From contig OW121743.1 of the NCBI GenBank assembly GCA_933228675.1, positions 79,293,995 through 79,357,994 on the forward strand: DNA of 64,000 nucleotides, given 5' to 3'. The notes below the pieces were generated by a model that was given only the letters and a program-made list of their open reading frames with translations, made no database searches and had not been told where the DNA came from. Both the position numbers and the translations under genes were made by a program. Within the stretch, counting starts at the first letter, position 1. Each line of letters starts with the position of its first letter. Below, piece by piece: positions 46,648 through 60,420 of this stretch. This stretch comes from Stomorhina lunata (Eukaryota; Arthropoda; Insecta; Diptera; Rhiniidae).

Positions 46648-49497
46648 TAGAAAAATTTCCTAACAAAAATGTTTGAAAATTTTTCCTCATAACTAAAAAT
46701 ATTTAAAAAAATTTCCTATAAAAATAAGAAAATTTTGAAAAATTTTCTATAAAAATAAAAAAATTTAAAAATTTTTCTATAAAAATAAGAAATTTTTGAA
46801 AAATTTTCTATAAAAATATGAAAGTTTAAAAAAAAAATTTTTTAATTTCCTGTAAATATAAGAAATTTTTAAAAAATTTCTTATTTTGATAAGAACTTTG
46901 AAAAATTTCCTTAAAAAAATAAAAATATTTTCTATAAAAATAAAAAATTTTTGAAAAATTTTCTATAAAAATAGAGATTTTGAAAAAATTTCCAGTAAAA
47001 ATAAGAAATTTTTGAAAAAAAAAATAAAATAAGAAATTTTTGAAAAATTTCCTATAAAAATAAGAAATTTTTGAAAAATTTGGTATAAAAATAAGAAAGT
47101 TTTGAAAAATTTCATATAAAAATAAGAAATTTTTGAAAACTTTCTTATAAAAATAGGAAAGTTTTGAAAAATTTCCTATAAAAATAAAAAATTTTTGATA
47201 AATTTCCTATAAAAATAAGAAATTTTTGACAAATTTCCTAAAAACTAAGAAATCTGAAAAATTTTCTATAAAAATATAAAATTTTTGAAAAATTTCCTAT
47301 AAAAATAAAAAATTTTTGAAAAATTTCCTATAAAAATAGAAAATTTTTGAAAAATTTCCTATAAAAATAGAAAATTTTTGAAAAATTTCTTATAAAAATA
47401 GAAAATTTTTGAAAAATTTCCTATAAAAATAGAAAATTTTTGTAAAATTTCCTATAAAAATAGAAAATTTTTGAAAAATTTCCTATAAAAATAGAAAATT
47501 TTTGAAAAATTTCCTATAAAAATAGAAATTTTTTGAAAAATTTCCTATAAAAATAGAAAATTTTTGAAAAATTTCCTATAAAAATAGAAAATTTTTGAAA
47601 AATTTCCTATAAAAATAGAAAATTTTTGAAAAATTTCCTATAAAAATAGAAAATTTTTGAAAAATTTCCTATAAAAATAGAAAATTTTTGAAAAATTTCC
47701 TATAAAAATAGAAAATTTTTGAAAAATTTCCTATAAAAATAGAAAATTTTTGAAAAATTTCCTATAAAAATAGAAAATTTTTGAAAAATTTCCTATAAAA
47801 ATAGAAAATTTTTGAAAAATTTCCTATAAAAATAGAAAATTTTTGAAAAATTTCCTATACAAATAGAAAATTTTTGAAAAATTTCCTATAAAAATAGAAA
47901 TTTTTGAAAAATTTCCTATAAAAATAGAAAGTTTTTGAAAAATTTCCTATATAAAAAGAAAATTTTTGAAAATTTTCCTATATAAAAAGAAAATTTTTGA
48001 AAATTTTCCTATATAAATAGAAAATTTTTGAAAATTGTCTTATAAAAATAGAAAATTGTTGAAAAATTTCCTATAAAAATAGAAAATTGTTGAAAAGTTT
48101 CCTATAAAAATAGAAAATTGTTGAAAAATTTCCTATAAAAATAGAAAATTTTTGAAAAATTTCCTATAATAATAGAAAATTTTTGAAAAATTTCCTATAA
48201 AAATAAAAAATTTTTGAAAAATTTCCTATAAAAATAGAAAATTTTTGAAAAATTTCCTATAAAAATAGAAAATTTTTGAAAAATTTCCTATAAAAATAGA
48301 AAATTTTTGAAAAATTTCCTATAAAAATAGAAAATTTTTGAAAAATTTCCTATAAAAATAGAAAATTTTTGAAAAATTTCCTATAAAAATAGAAAATTTT
48401 TGAAAAATTTCCTATAGAAATAGAAAATTTTTGAAAAATTTCCTATAGAAATAGAAAATTTTTGAAAAATTTCCTATAAAAATAGAAAATTTTTGAAAAT
48501 TTTCCTATAAAAATAGAAAATTTTTGAAAAATTTCTTAAAAAATAGAAAATTTTTGAAAATTTTCCTATAAAAATAGAAAATTTTTGAAAAAATTCCTAT
48601 AAAAATAGAAAATTTTTGAAAAATTTCCTATAAAATAAGAAATTTTTTAAAAATTTTCTATAAAAATAGAAAATTTTTGAAAAATTTCCTATAAAAATAT
48701 AAAATTTTTGAAAAGAAATTTTTCATTTTTAAAGAATTTCTTATATTTTCTTATGAAAATAAGAAATTTTTAAAAATTTTCCTATAAAAGGAAAGAAAAT
48801 TTTTGAAAAAATTCTTATAAACAAAAGAAAACTTTTCTTATAAAAATAAGAAATTTTTGAAATATTTCCCATAAAAATAAAATTTTTTTTTAAAAATTTC
48901 GTATAAAAATGAAAAAATTTTGAAAAATTTCATATAAAGATAAGAAAATTTTGAAAATTTTCTTATAAAGATAAGAAATTTTTGAAAATTTTCTTAGAAA
49001 AATAAGAAATTTTAGAAAAATTTCTTATAAAAATAAGAAAATTTGGAAAAATTTCCTATAAAAATGGGAAATTTTTTAAAATTTTCTTATAAAAATGGGA
49101 AATTTTTGAAAATTTTCCTATAAAAATAGGAAATTTTTGAAAAATTTCCTATAAAAATAAGATATTTTTGAAAAATTTCCTATTAAAAAATAGTAAATTT
49201 TTTAAAAATTTCCTATTAAAAAATAGTCAATTTTTGAAAAATTTCCTATTAAAAAATAGTAAATTTTTGAAAAATTTCCTATTAAAAAATAGTAAATTTT
49301 TGAAAAATTTCCTATTAAAAAATAGTAATTTTTTGAAAAATTTCCTATTAAAAAATAGTAAATTTTTGAAAAATTTCCTATTAAAAAATAGTAAATTTTT
49401 GAAAAATTTCCTATTAAAAAATAGTAAATTTTTGGAAAATTTCTTATTAAAAAATGGTAAACTTAAAAAAAAATTTCCTATTAAAACATAGATGAGT
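46648..49497 (+). repeat. Minisatellite family B array, forward orientation
   Basis: 31-bp units; the centre (about 47280-48700) is a near-uniform run of about 45 units with CTATAAAAATAGAAAA, flanked by diverged units. The right end (49168-49491) switches to ten 33-bp units with CTATTAAAAAATAGTAAA, giving a chance open frame of 107 codons. Confidence 0.95.
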
Positions 49498-51251
49498 TTT
49501 GAAAAAGTTGAAAAACTATTCGGAATGCAGTGGATGGGAAATTTTGACTCAGCAGCCGGTTCATAACGCCTTCACAACTGGGTATCAGATGTTGGCTTGA
49601 ATGATTATTAACCTCGAAACATGAATAGTTCTTTTAGTGTGAAATCCATTATTGTATCTTGACGAAATTGTATTCAAGTTACTCAATAATATTATAGGAT
49701 AATGCAGTTTTCATTATAGAATAAAACATTATTACCTTTAATAAATATATAATTATTATACAAGTTATATTATTTAAAATGTTCCTATAAATCTACTCAC
49801 TTTCTAAAATGCGACTAACTTTATACTAAGATATGAAATTTACAAATTTTTATAGTGGTCACTATTCCCACTATAAGAACTTCCAAAGCTGTTATTTGAC
49901 ACAATAAAGCTTTATGTACTAAACTGTACACATAAGCTTATTAAATGTTAACAAAAGCTTTGTAACAGTTAATGTTATTCGAATAAATGTTATTTTAAAT
50001 GCCAATTTTATGTTTTTGAAAAATTTCTTATTTTATAGGAATTTTTAAAAAAATGTTTATAGGAAATTTTTAAAAATTTCATTTTTTTTTTATTTTACAA
50101 ATTTTTTTTATAGAATATATTTCAAAAAAATTGAAAATTGTTTCTCTTCAAAGTCTTTTTGTGTACTCACCTTTTTAATAAATTCCCTTTGAATAAAATA
50201 AACTCAACCACTTATTAACTTTTTGTTCGAATTATTTATTTATAATTTTTATTAAAATGAAATTTTCTTTGTTTTGTTGTTTTTTTTTTAAATACTTCTT
50301 AATAAATTATTAAATATTTGTTAACATACAATGTCTTCATCTTCATTTTCCTCTTTATTCATGTTTCATTCTCTCATTAGTTAATTTTCTATATTTTTAA
50401 ATATTTAATTAACCATTTAAATTTTGAAATATTTTGTGTTTGTTTACGAATTATATTTTTCATAAATTCATTAATTTTATGTATATTTTTTGTTGTTTGT
50501 TGTTGCTTTTTTTTCTGAAGAAAAAATTACATCGAATACACAAAACTTTGTTTTTTTTTTCAATATTGTTATAATTTTTGTTTTTTTTTTTACCTTTACT
50601 AAATTTTTAATAAAATTTTACACAATTTCGGTTTTTTTCTACTGACTAATTGGTTTTTGTTTAATTTTATGTAAATATAATTTTTTCAATAATTTATCAA
50701 TTAATACCTTTTATGAAGTTATTGCAAAAAGTTTTCTTGTTTTTTTTTTTTTGGGGAAAATTTTAAATTATAATTTTTAATTTAATAATTTTTAACATTT
50801 TTATATTTTAAATAATTTGTGATTTTTAATACTAATTTGTCTTATTATAATATTCGGTTTTTAGCTTCTTTTTTTTTTCATTGACTAAAAAACATTTAAG
50901 GCTAATATTTAAGAACAACATTTACTAAAAATTTAAAATAGTTTTTTATTTTTTCTTATTTTGTCTCAATTTTTACGTCTTTTATATGGGATTCATTGAT
51001 TGTTCATACGTTAATATTTATTCAGTGGTTTAGGTTTTTCTTTGGTTAAAAAATTTGTTTAAAACATAATATTTAAAACAGTTTTTGTCTAAATTCTTAA
51101 GGTCTTTAAACAGTTTTGGGCTTAAACTGTGACCTTTCGATTTAGTTATGAAAGCTTAAAATTATTTTAAATTGATATAGTAATGGAAAGCAATTGATTT
51201 TAAATGGAAAACATTAGAGACTTAGAAACTAGATTTATTCTTTCCCGCAAA
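49498..51251. other. AT-rich spacer with a small family B remnant
   Basis: No supportable gene. A short reverse-orientation family B remnant lies at about 50013-50135. Composition around 49500-49620 is more even, but no frame is recognisable. Confidence 0.4.
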
Positions 51252-52965
51252 CAGGAAATTTTGAAAAAATATAAATTTTTTGAAGAATTTTCTATAAAAT
51301 TAAAAAAATTTTTAAAAAGTTTTATATAAAAAGTTTCTTCATTTTATAGGAAATTTCTAAAAAAAAATCATATTTTAATATGAAGTTTTTCAAAAATTTC
51401 TGATTTTTATAGAAATTTTTAAAAAATTTCTTGTTTTTATAGGAAATTTTTCAAAAATTTCTTATTTTTATCAGAAATTTTTCAAAAATTTCTTATTTTT
51501 ATAGGAAATTTTTCAAAAATGTCTTATTTTTATAGGAAATTTTTCAAAAATTTCTTATTTTTATAGGAAAATTTTTCAAAAATTTCTTATTTTTATTGGA
51601 ATTTTTTAAAATTTTTTAATTTTTAGAGGAAATTTTTCAAAAGTTTCTTATTTTTATAGGAAAATTTTTAAAAATTTATTTCTTTTATAGGAAATTAAAA
51701 CATTTCTTTTTATAGAAAATTTTTTAAATATTATCTATTTTTATAGAAAATTCTTAATTTTTATATGATTTTTTTTCAAAATCTACTATTTTTATAGAAA
51801 ATTTTCAAAAACTTACTATTATTATAGGCAATTTTTCAAAAGTTTCCTATTTTTATAGGAAATTTTTTAAAAATTTCTTATTTTTATAAGAACATTTTCG
51901 AAAATTTCCTATTTTTATAGGAAGTTTTTCGAAATTTTCCTATTTTATAGGAAATTTTCAAGAAATTTCCTATTTTTATAGGAAATTTTTAGAAAAGTTT
52001 CTATTTTTGTAGGAAATTTAAAAAAATTTCTATTTTTACAGAAAATTTTTCAAAATGAATATAGGAAATCATCAAAGGAAATTTTTCAAAAATTTGCTTT
52101 TTTCATAGGATTTTTTTTTTTAAATTTTCTATTTTTATAGGAAATTTTTCAAAAAATTTTTATTTTTATAGGAAATTTTTCAAAAATTTTATATTTTTAT
52201 AGGAAATTTTTCAAAAATATTATATTTTTATAGGAAATTTTTCAAACATTTTATATTTTTATAGGATATTTTTCAAAATTTGTCTATTTTTATAGGAAAT
52301 TTTTAAAAAAATTACTGTTTTTACAGGAATTTTTTAAAATTTAATATTTTTATAAGAAAATTTTCAAAAATTTTCTATTTTTATAGGAAATTTTTGAAAA
52401 ACTTTCTTTTTTTATAGGAAATTTTTCAAAAATTTCTCATGTTTATACGAAATTTAATTTAATTTAATTTTTCTTATTTTTTAGGAAATTTTTCGGAAAT
52501 TTCTTATTTTTATGGGAATTTTTTCAAAAATTTCTTATTTTTAAAGGAAATCTTAAAAAATTTCCTATTTTTATAGGAAATCTTAAAAAAATCCTATTTT
52601 TAAAGGAAAACTTTAAAAAATTTCCTATTTTTGTAGGAAATTATTCATTCATTTTCTTTTATTATAAATTTTTCAAAAGTTTACTATTTTTTACGTTTTT
52701 TTTTTAATATTTCTATTTTTATAGGAAAGTTTTCAAAAATGTTCTATTTTTAGTTAACTTTTTAAAAAATTTGCTATTATTTATTATAGACAATTTTTCA
52801 AAAATTTCCTATTTTTATAGGAAATTTTTTCAAAATTTATAATTTTTATAGCAAATTTAACAATTTTTCCAAAATTTCCTAGTTTTATAGAAAATTTTTC
52901 AAAACCTTACTATTTTCATAGGAAATTTTTATAAGAAAATTTTCAAAAATTTAATATTTTAAATA
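51252..52965 (-). repeat. Minisatellite family B array, reverse orientation
   Basis: Diverged 31-bp units reading CTTATTTTTATAGGAAA and TTTTTCAAAAATTT. No uniform core is present, suggesting an older array. The orientation flips at about 52966. Confidence 0.9.
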
Positions 52966-53527
52966 TTAAAATATGAAATTTTTGAAAAATTTTCTAAAAA
53001 AATATGAAATTTTTGAAAAATTTCCTATAAAAAAAGGAAATTTTTCTAAAATTTCCTATAAAAAATAGGAAATTTTTCAAAAATTTCCTATAAAAAATTG
53101 GAAATTTTTGAAAAATTTCCTATAAAAATTAGGAAATTCTTAAAAATTTCTGTAAAAAATAGGTAATTTTTGAAAAAAATCCTATAAAAAATAGGAAATT
53201 TTGGAAAAAATTTCCTATAAGAAATAGGAAATTTTGGAAAAAATTTCCTATAAAAAATAGGAAATTTTTAAAAAACATCCTATAGAAATATAAAATTTTG
53301 GAAAAATTTCCTATAAAAAAAATAAATCTTTTAAAAACTTCCTATAAAGATATGAAATTTTTGAAAAATTTCCTATAAAAATATGAATTTTTTGAAAAAT
53401 TTCCTATAAAAATAGGAAATTTTTGAAAAATTTCTTATAAAAATATGAAATTTTTGAAAAATTTTCTATTAAAAAATAGGAAATTTTTGAAATTTTTTCT
53501 TTAAAAATATAGGAAAATTTTGAACAG
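52966..53527 (+). repeat. Minisatellite family B array, forward orientation, abutting the reverse array
   Basis: Units read AAATTTTTGAAAAATTTCC and TATAAAAAATAGG. The junction with the preceding reverse array lies at TTTAATATTTTAAATATTAAA (about 52949-52970), itself near-palindromic. Confidence 0.9.
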
Positions 53528-54584
53528 TTTCAATGGGTGGGATATTTGAAGGGTTAGAAGAAGGTATACATTTTCTATTTATTTTTCCATTTTATATCCT
53601 TTTTCTATTTTTCGTCGATATTTGAGTATAATTACTCTGAGATCATTCAAGTGAAACCATTGAGGTATTTAAATCCCTTGAAAACCTGTGCAATAAATTC
53701 TTTAGATTTTCTCTAAAATAAGCTCGTAGTTTTTTTTTTATTTTAACCTGTTTTAAATATTTGTTTTGTTTAATAAAAATTAAATAATTCATAGTTTTAT
53801 TTGAAATATGTTTCACATTAATTTTCAATAACAAAGTTTTTTTCGTATAAATGATAATTAAAAATAGCAAATGCTTAAAAAAAACATGTGTCAAATATAA
53901 ATAAAATTCATTTCATTTAATGACATTTAATAAGAGACCATTTATTAAAATAAAATAAAACTATGAATTTATTTGTTAAATTATTAAAATTATAATTGTT
54001 TCATTATTTCTGTTGTTGTTTTTCCTTTGTTTGTTTTTGTGTGGGTTCAATTTAATCTGTTTTTTTGTTTCAATTTTTTAGTGAACAATTAAAATTTAAA
54101 TTGTCATTTTAAAGATTTATTCATTTAATTGTTGATTTTTCATTTTAATAATTTCAGTTTTTTTTTAATATTATATTTTTTTAATATAATATTTTTGTTA
54201 TTATCATTTTATTTATAGATTTATAATGTTTATTTAAACTGTCGTCCAGCGACTGTTTCATATTTTTATGTTAGTTCTTTGTTTCAATATTTAAAATTCT
54301 AGAATAGAAGAAATTTTTCATATTATTCACAAATATTTTTTTTTGTTTTCAAATAAATTTTACAAACGATATTTTAATATAATTAAATATTGATGTTATT
54401 AACTTGATATTGTTTTACACTTACGATATAATAATTAAATTTATTGCAGTTTTAAATTCCTTAATTAAATAATAGGAACAAAACAATTATTAAATCTACT
54501 ATAAAGCAAATAATTAAATTAAGGTTATAATTAAAATATAATGTTCAAAATTTTGAAATAAAAAATTTAAATTATGTTTTTTTT
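53528..54584. other. AT-rich spacer
   Basis: No supportable gene. The 83-codon minus-strand frame at 53643-53894 is lysine- and isoleucine-rich and looks like translated AT-rich DNA. Confidence 0.4.
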
Positions 54585-57500
54585 TATAGGAAATTTTTCA
54601 AAAATTTCTTATTTTTAAAGTAAATTTTTCAAAAATTTTCTATTTTTATAGGATTTTTTTTTTAATTTTCTATTTTTTTAGGAAATTTTTCAAAAATTTT
54701 CTATTTTTATAGAAAATTTTTCAAAAATTTTCTATTTTTATAGAAAATTTTTCAAAAATTTTCTATTTTTATAGAAAATTTTTCAAAAATTTTCTATTTT
54801 TATAGAAAAATTTTCAAAATTTTTCTATTTTTATAGAAAATTTTTCAAAAATTTTCTATTTTTATAGAAAATTTTTCAAAAATTTTCTATTTTTATAGAA
54901 AATTTTTCAAAAATTTTCTATTTTTATAGAAAATTTTTCAAAAATTTTCTATTTTTATAGAAAATTTTTCAAAAATTTTCTATTTTTATAGAAAATTTTT
55001 CAAAAATTTTCTATTTTTATAGAAAATTTTTCAAAAATTTTCTATTTTTATAGAAAATTTTTCAAAAATTTTCTATTTTTATAGAAAATTTTTCAAAAAC
55101 TTTCTATTTTTATAGAAAATTTTTCAAAAATTTTCTATTTTTATAGAAAATTTTTCAAAAATTTTCTATTTTTATAGAAAATTTTTCAAAAATTTTCTAT
55201 TTTTATAGAAAATTTTTCAAAAATTTTCTATTTTTATAGAAAATTTTTCAAAAATTTTCTATTTTTATAGAAAATTTTTCAAAAATTTTCTATTTTTATA
55301 GAAAATTTTTCAAAAATTTTCTATTTTTATAGAAAATTTTTCAAAAATTTTCTATTTTTATAGAAAATTTTCCAAAAATTTTCTATTTTTATAGAAAATT
55401 TTTCAAAAATTTTCTATTTTTATAGAAAATTTTTCAAAAATTTTCTATTTTTATAGAAAATTTTTCAAAAATTTTCTATTTTTATAGAAAATTTTTCAAA
55501 AATTTTCTATTTTTATAGAAAATTTTTCAAAAATTTTCTATTTTTATAAAAAATTTTTCAAAAATTTTCTATTTTTATAGAAAATTTTTCAAAAATTTTC
55601 TATTTTTATAGAAAAGTTTTCAAAAATTTTCTATTTTTATAGAAAATTTTTCAAAAATTTTCTATTTTTATAGAAAATTTTTCAAAAATTTTCTATTTTT
55701 ATAGAAAATTTTTCAAAAATTTTCTATTTTTATAGAAAATTTTTCAAAAATTTTCTATTTTTATAGAAAATTTTTCAAAAATTTTCTATTTTTATAGAAA
55801 ATTTTTCAAAAATTTTCTATTTTTATAGAAAATTTTTCAAAAATTTTCTATTTTTATAGAAAATTTTTCAAAAATTTTCTATTTTTATAGAAAATTTTTC
55901 AAAAATTTTCTATTTTTATAGAAAATTTTTCAAAAATTTTCTATTTTTATAGAAAATTTTTCAAAAATTTTCTATTTTTATAGAAAATTTTTCAAAAATT
56001 TTCTATTTTTATAGAAAATTTTTCAAAAATTTTCTATTTTTATAGAAAATTTTTCAAAAATTTTCTATTTTTATAGAAAATTTTTCAAAAATTTTCTAAT
56101 TTTATAGAAAATTTTTCAAAAATTTTCTATTTTTATAGAAAATTTTTCAAAAATTTTCTATTTTTATAGAAAATTTTTCAAAAATTTTCTATTTTTATAG
56201 AAAATTTTTCAAAAATTTTCTATTTTTATAGAAAATTTTTCAAAAATTTTCTATTTTTTATAGAAAATTTTTCAAAAATTTTCTATTTTTATAGAAAATT
56301 TTTCAAAAATTTTCTATTTTTATAGAAAATTTTTCAAAAATTTTCTATTTTTATAGAAAATTTTTCAAAAATTTTCTATTTTTATAGAAAATTTTTCAAA
56401 AATTTTCTATTTTTATAGAAAATTTTTCAAAAATTTTCTATTTTTATAGAAAATTTTCAAAAATTTTCTATTTTTATAGAAAATTTTTCAAAAATTTTCT
56501 ATTTTTATAGAAAATTTTTCAAAAATTTTCTATTTTTATAGAAAATTTTCAAAAATTTTCTATTTTTATAGAAATTTTTCAAAAATTTTCTATTTTTATG
56601 GAAAATTTTTCAAAATTTTCTATTTTTATAGAAAATTTTTCAAAAATTTTCTATTTTTATAGAAAATTTTTCAAAAATTTTCTATTTTTATAGAAAATTT
56701 TTCAAACATTTTCTATTTTTATAGAAAATTTTTCAAACATTTTCTATTTTTATAGAAAATTTTTCAAAAATTTTCTATTTTTATAGAGAATTTTTCAAAA
56801 AATTTCTATTTTTATAGAATATTTTTCAAAAATTTTCTATTTTTATAGAAAATTTTTCAAAAGTTTTCTATTTTTATAGAAAATTTTTCAAAAATTTTCT
56901 ATTTTTATAGAAAATTTTTCAAAAATTTTCTACTTCTATAGGAAATTTTTCAAAAATTTTTAATTTTTATAGAAAAAATCTTCAAAAATTTTCTATTTTT
57001 ATAGAAAATTTTTCAAATATTTTCTATTTTTATAGAAAATTTTTCAAAAATTTTTTACTTCTATAGGAAATTTTTCAAAAATTTTCAATTTTATAGAAAA
57101 ATCTTCAAAAATTTTCTATTTCTATAAGAAATTTTTCAAAAATTTTCTATTTTTATAGGAAATTTTTAAAAAATTTTCTATTTTTATAGAAATTTTTTCT
57201 AAAATTTCTTATTTTTATAGGAAATTTTTCAAAAATTTCTTATTTTTATAGGAAATTTTCAAAAATTTCTTATTTTTATAGGAAATTTTTCAAAAATTTG
57301 TTATTTTTATAGAAAGTTTTTCAAAAATTTCTTATTTTTATAGGAAATTTTTCAAAAATTTCCTATTTTTATAGAAAATTTTTCAAAAATTTTCTATTTT
57401 TATAGGCAATTTTTCAAAAATTTCTTCTATTTTTATAGAAAGTTTTTCAAAAATTTCCTATTTTTATAGGAAATTTTTCAAAAATTTCTAATTTTTATAG

Positions 57501-58715
57501 AAAAGTTTTCAAAAATTTCATATTTTTATAGGCAATCTTTCAAAAATTTTTATAGAAAATTTCTTATTTTTATAGGAAATTTTTCAAAAATTTCTTATTT
57601 TTTTAGGAAATTTTTCAAAAATTTCTTATTTTTATAGGAAATTTTCAAAAATTTCTTATTGTTATAGGAAATTTTTCAAAAATTTGTTATTTTTATAGAA
57701 AGTTTTTCAAAAATTTCTTATTTTTATAGGAAATTTTTCAAAAATTTCCTATTTTTATAGAAAATTTTTCAAAAATTTTCTATTTTTATAGGCAATTTTT
57801 CAAAAATTTCTTCTATTTTTATAGAAAGTTTTTCAAAAATTTCCTATTTTTATGGGAAATTTTTCAAAAATTTCTTATTTTTATAGAAAAGTTTTCAAAA
57901 ATTTCATATTTTTATAGGCAATCTTTCAAAAATTTTTATAGAAAATTTAAAAAAAATGTCCTTTTTTATACGAAATTTTTCAAAATTTTCTTATTTTTAA
58001 AGGAAATTTTTCAAAAATTTCTTATTTTTATAGGAAATTTTTCAAAAATTTCTCATTTTTATAGGAAATTTTTTAAAAATTTCTTATTTTTATAGGAAAT
58101 TTTTCAAAAATTTCTTATTTTTATAGGAAATTTTTCAAAAATTTCTTATTTTTAAAGAAAATTTTTCAAAAATGTCTTATTTTAATATGAAAAATTTTCA
58201 AAAATTTCTTATTTTTATAAGAAATTTTTCAAAAATTTCTTATTTTTATAGGAAATTTTTCAAAATTTTTTTTATTTTTATAGGAAATTTTTCAAAAATT
58301 TCTTATTTTTATAGGCAATTTTTCAAAAATTTTTATAGAAAATTTAAAAAAAATGTCCTTTTTTTATACGAAATTTTTCAAAATGTTCTTATTTTGATAG
58401 GAAATTTTTCAAAAATTTCTTATTTTTATAGGAAATTTTTCAAAAATTTCTTATTTTTATAGGAAATTTTTCAACAATTTCTTATTTTTATAGAAAATTT
58501 TTCAAAAATTTCTTATTTTTATAGAAAATTTTTAAAAAATGTTCTCTTTTTGTAGGAAATTTTTGAACAATTTCTTATTTTTATAGGAAATTTGTCAAAA
58601 ATTACTTATTTTTATAGGAAATTTTTAAAAAATGTTTTTATAGGAATTTTTCTAAAAAAATTTCTATTTTAATGACAATTTTTCAAAAATTTTTTATTTT
58701 TATAGAATTGTTTTT
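54585..58715 (-). repeat. Largest family B array, reverse orientation
   Basis: About 4.1 kb. The core from about 54690 to 56930 is a run of some 70 nearly identical 31-bp units (TTTTTCAAAAATTTTCTATT, then TTTATAGAAAA). From about 57180 on, units vary and are arranged in a higher-order pattern of about 385 bp. The core variant, with TAGAAAA on both sides, differs from neighbouring arrays. Confidence 0.95.
57180..58345 (-). repeat. Higher-order repeat of about 385-395 bp within the array
   Basis: Rare variants recur at a fixed distance: TTGTTATTTTTATAGAAAG near 57299 and 57683, TTCTTCTATTTTTATAG at 57422 and 57808, AGGCAATCTTTCAAAAATT at 57531 and 57916, and a GAAAATTTAAAAAAAATGTCC block near 57943 and 58338. 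So about a dozen 31-bp units were copied as one block, giving two full copies and part of a third. Confidence 0.75.
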
Positions 58716-59799
58716 TTTTTTAATTGAAGACCTCGATAATTCAAATTTTTTTCGTATTGAAAAATTTAATGTTTTGCATTTATTTAAAAGTTTTTGCATT
58801 TTCCAACAATTTTTCCCTGAAAATCATAAACAAATTATTAACATGTCTGGTTTTTGATAAAATGAAAAACAAATTTAATTCAGTTTAAAAAAAGGTTGTC
58901 GTTTCTAACCAATTAAATGAAATTTATCAAATTTCATCAAATTAAATTAATATATTTTTATTAAATTGTTGTATTACCTTTTTAGTTTTTGCTTGACTTA
59001 AAAATTAATTTTAGACTGCAACGCCATAAAGTACTTTTTTTGTTTGATGCCTTTAAATGAACTTAAAACGCTCAAAGTACTTTTTGTTTTTTTTTTCGTT
59101 AAACATACAATAATTATAATTATAAATATTCGTAATTAAATTTAATGCAAATTTAAAAAGTTATTTTCCATCAATTTTAATGGTGGGACTTTTGTGTGTA
59201 TTTTATGTTTTTTTTTGTTTCTGTGTTTTATATAAAATGTATGTAAATATTTTATTTTAAAATAATTCAAGTGCAATTAAATTTCAATTTTATCTTTTTG
59301 TTATTTTATTAACTTTTTAATTAATACTGTTTTTTAAATATATCAATAATTTGCTTTCAATTGCAAATTTTATTTTTTGCTGTTTTATAGGAAAAAAGGT
59401 ACGTGGTACTTCTCAAGGTTTAATGATTTTTTTTATAAATACAATTTTACAAAATATAAAAAGAAAAATTTTATTAAAGTATTTTTAATTTTTTTTTTTA
59501 GTTTTTGTCTTAATATAGAGTTTAGTGGCTTAAGTTTAATTTCATTCTTTCAATATAATTTACAATCTAATTTTCTTGATAAGAAAAAAAAAAAATAGTA
59601 AGAAGAGCTGGAAATGTTGATTAGTTTTCGAAACAATTTTGATTAAAATACTTTAATCTACATTATTAAGCTTTTAATTTTGTAAGAATATTGTAAAAAC
59701 TTAAAATAAACCGATCCATTCTTCTACATCTCATGAAAAATTTTGAGCACTGACATTTGAGAAAACAATCAAAGACCTTTCCAAAACTTAAAAAAAAAT
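58716..59799. other. AT-rich spacer
   Basis: No supportable gene. Frames at 58672-58857 and 59377-59598 are phenylalanine/asparagine-rich and without recognisable domains. Confidence 0.4.
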
Positions 59800-60420
59800 T
59801 CTTATAAAAATAGGAATTTTTTTTTTAATTTTCTATAAAAATAGGAAATTTTTAAAAAATTTTCCATAAAAATAGGAAATTTTTAAAAAATTTTCTATAA
59901 AAATAGGAAATTTTTGAAAAATTTTCCATATGAAATTTTTGAAAATTTTCTATCAAAATAGGACATTCTTCAAAAATTTTCTAAAAATTTCGTATAAAAA
60001 TAGAAAATTAAAAAAAAAATTCGAAAAAAAAACTAAGAAATTTTTGAAAAATTTATTATCAAATTATTGTCAAAATTGAAAAAAAGGAAATTTTTGAAAA
60101 ATTTCCTATAAAAATAGGAAAATTTGTTATCAAAATAAGACATTTTTGAAAAATTTCCTATAAAAACAAGAAATTTTTGAAAAATTTCCAATAAAAATAG
60201 GAAATTTTTGAAAAAAATCCTATGAAACAGGAAATTTTTGAAAAATTCCCTGTAAAAAAAATAGAATAAAATTTCTATAAAAATATAAAATTTTTGAAAA
60301 ACATCCTATAAAAACAAAAAATTTTTAAAAAATGTCCTATAAAAAATAATTTTTTTTAAAAATTCCCTATAAAAATAGAAAATTTTTGAAAAAATTCCTG
60401 TAAAAAAATAGGAAATTTTT
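59800..60420 (+). repeat. Family B array, forward orientation (left part of a three-part block)
   Basis: Diverged 31-bp units reading AAATTTTTGAAAAATTTCC and TATAAAAATAGG. It meets a reverse array at about 60420. Confidence 0.9.

Noticed and set aside
49168..49491. 107-codon plus-strand frame
   Set aside because: Repeat translation of ten 33-bp family B units at the edge of an array.
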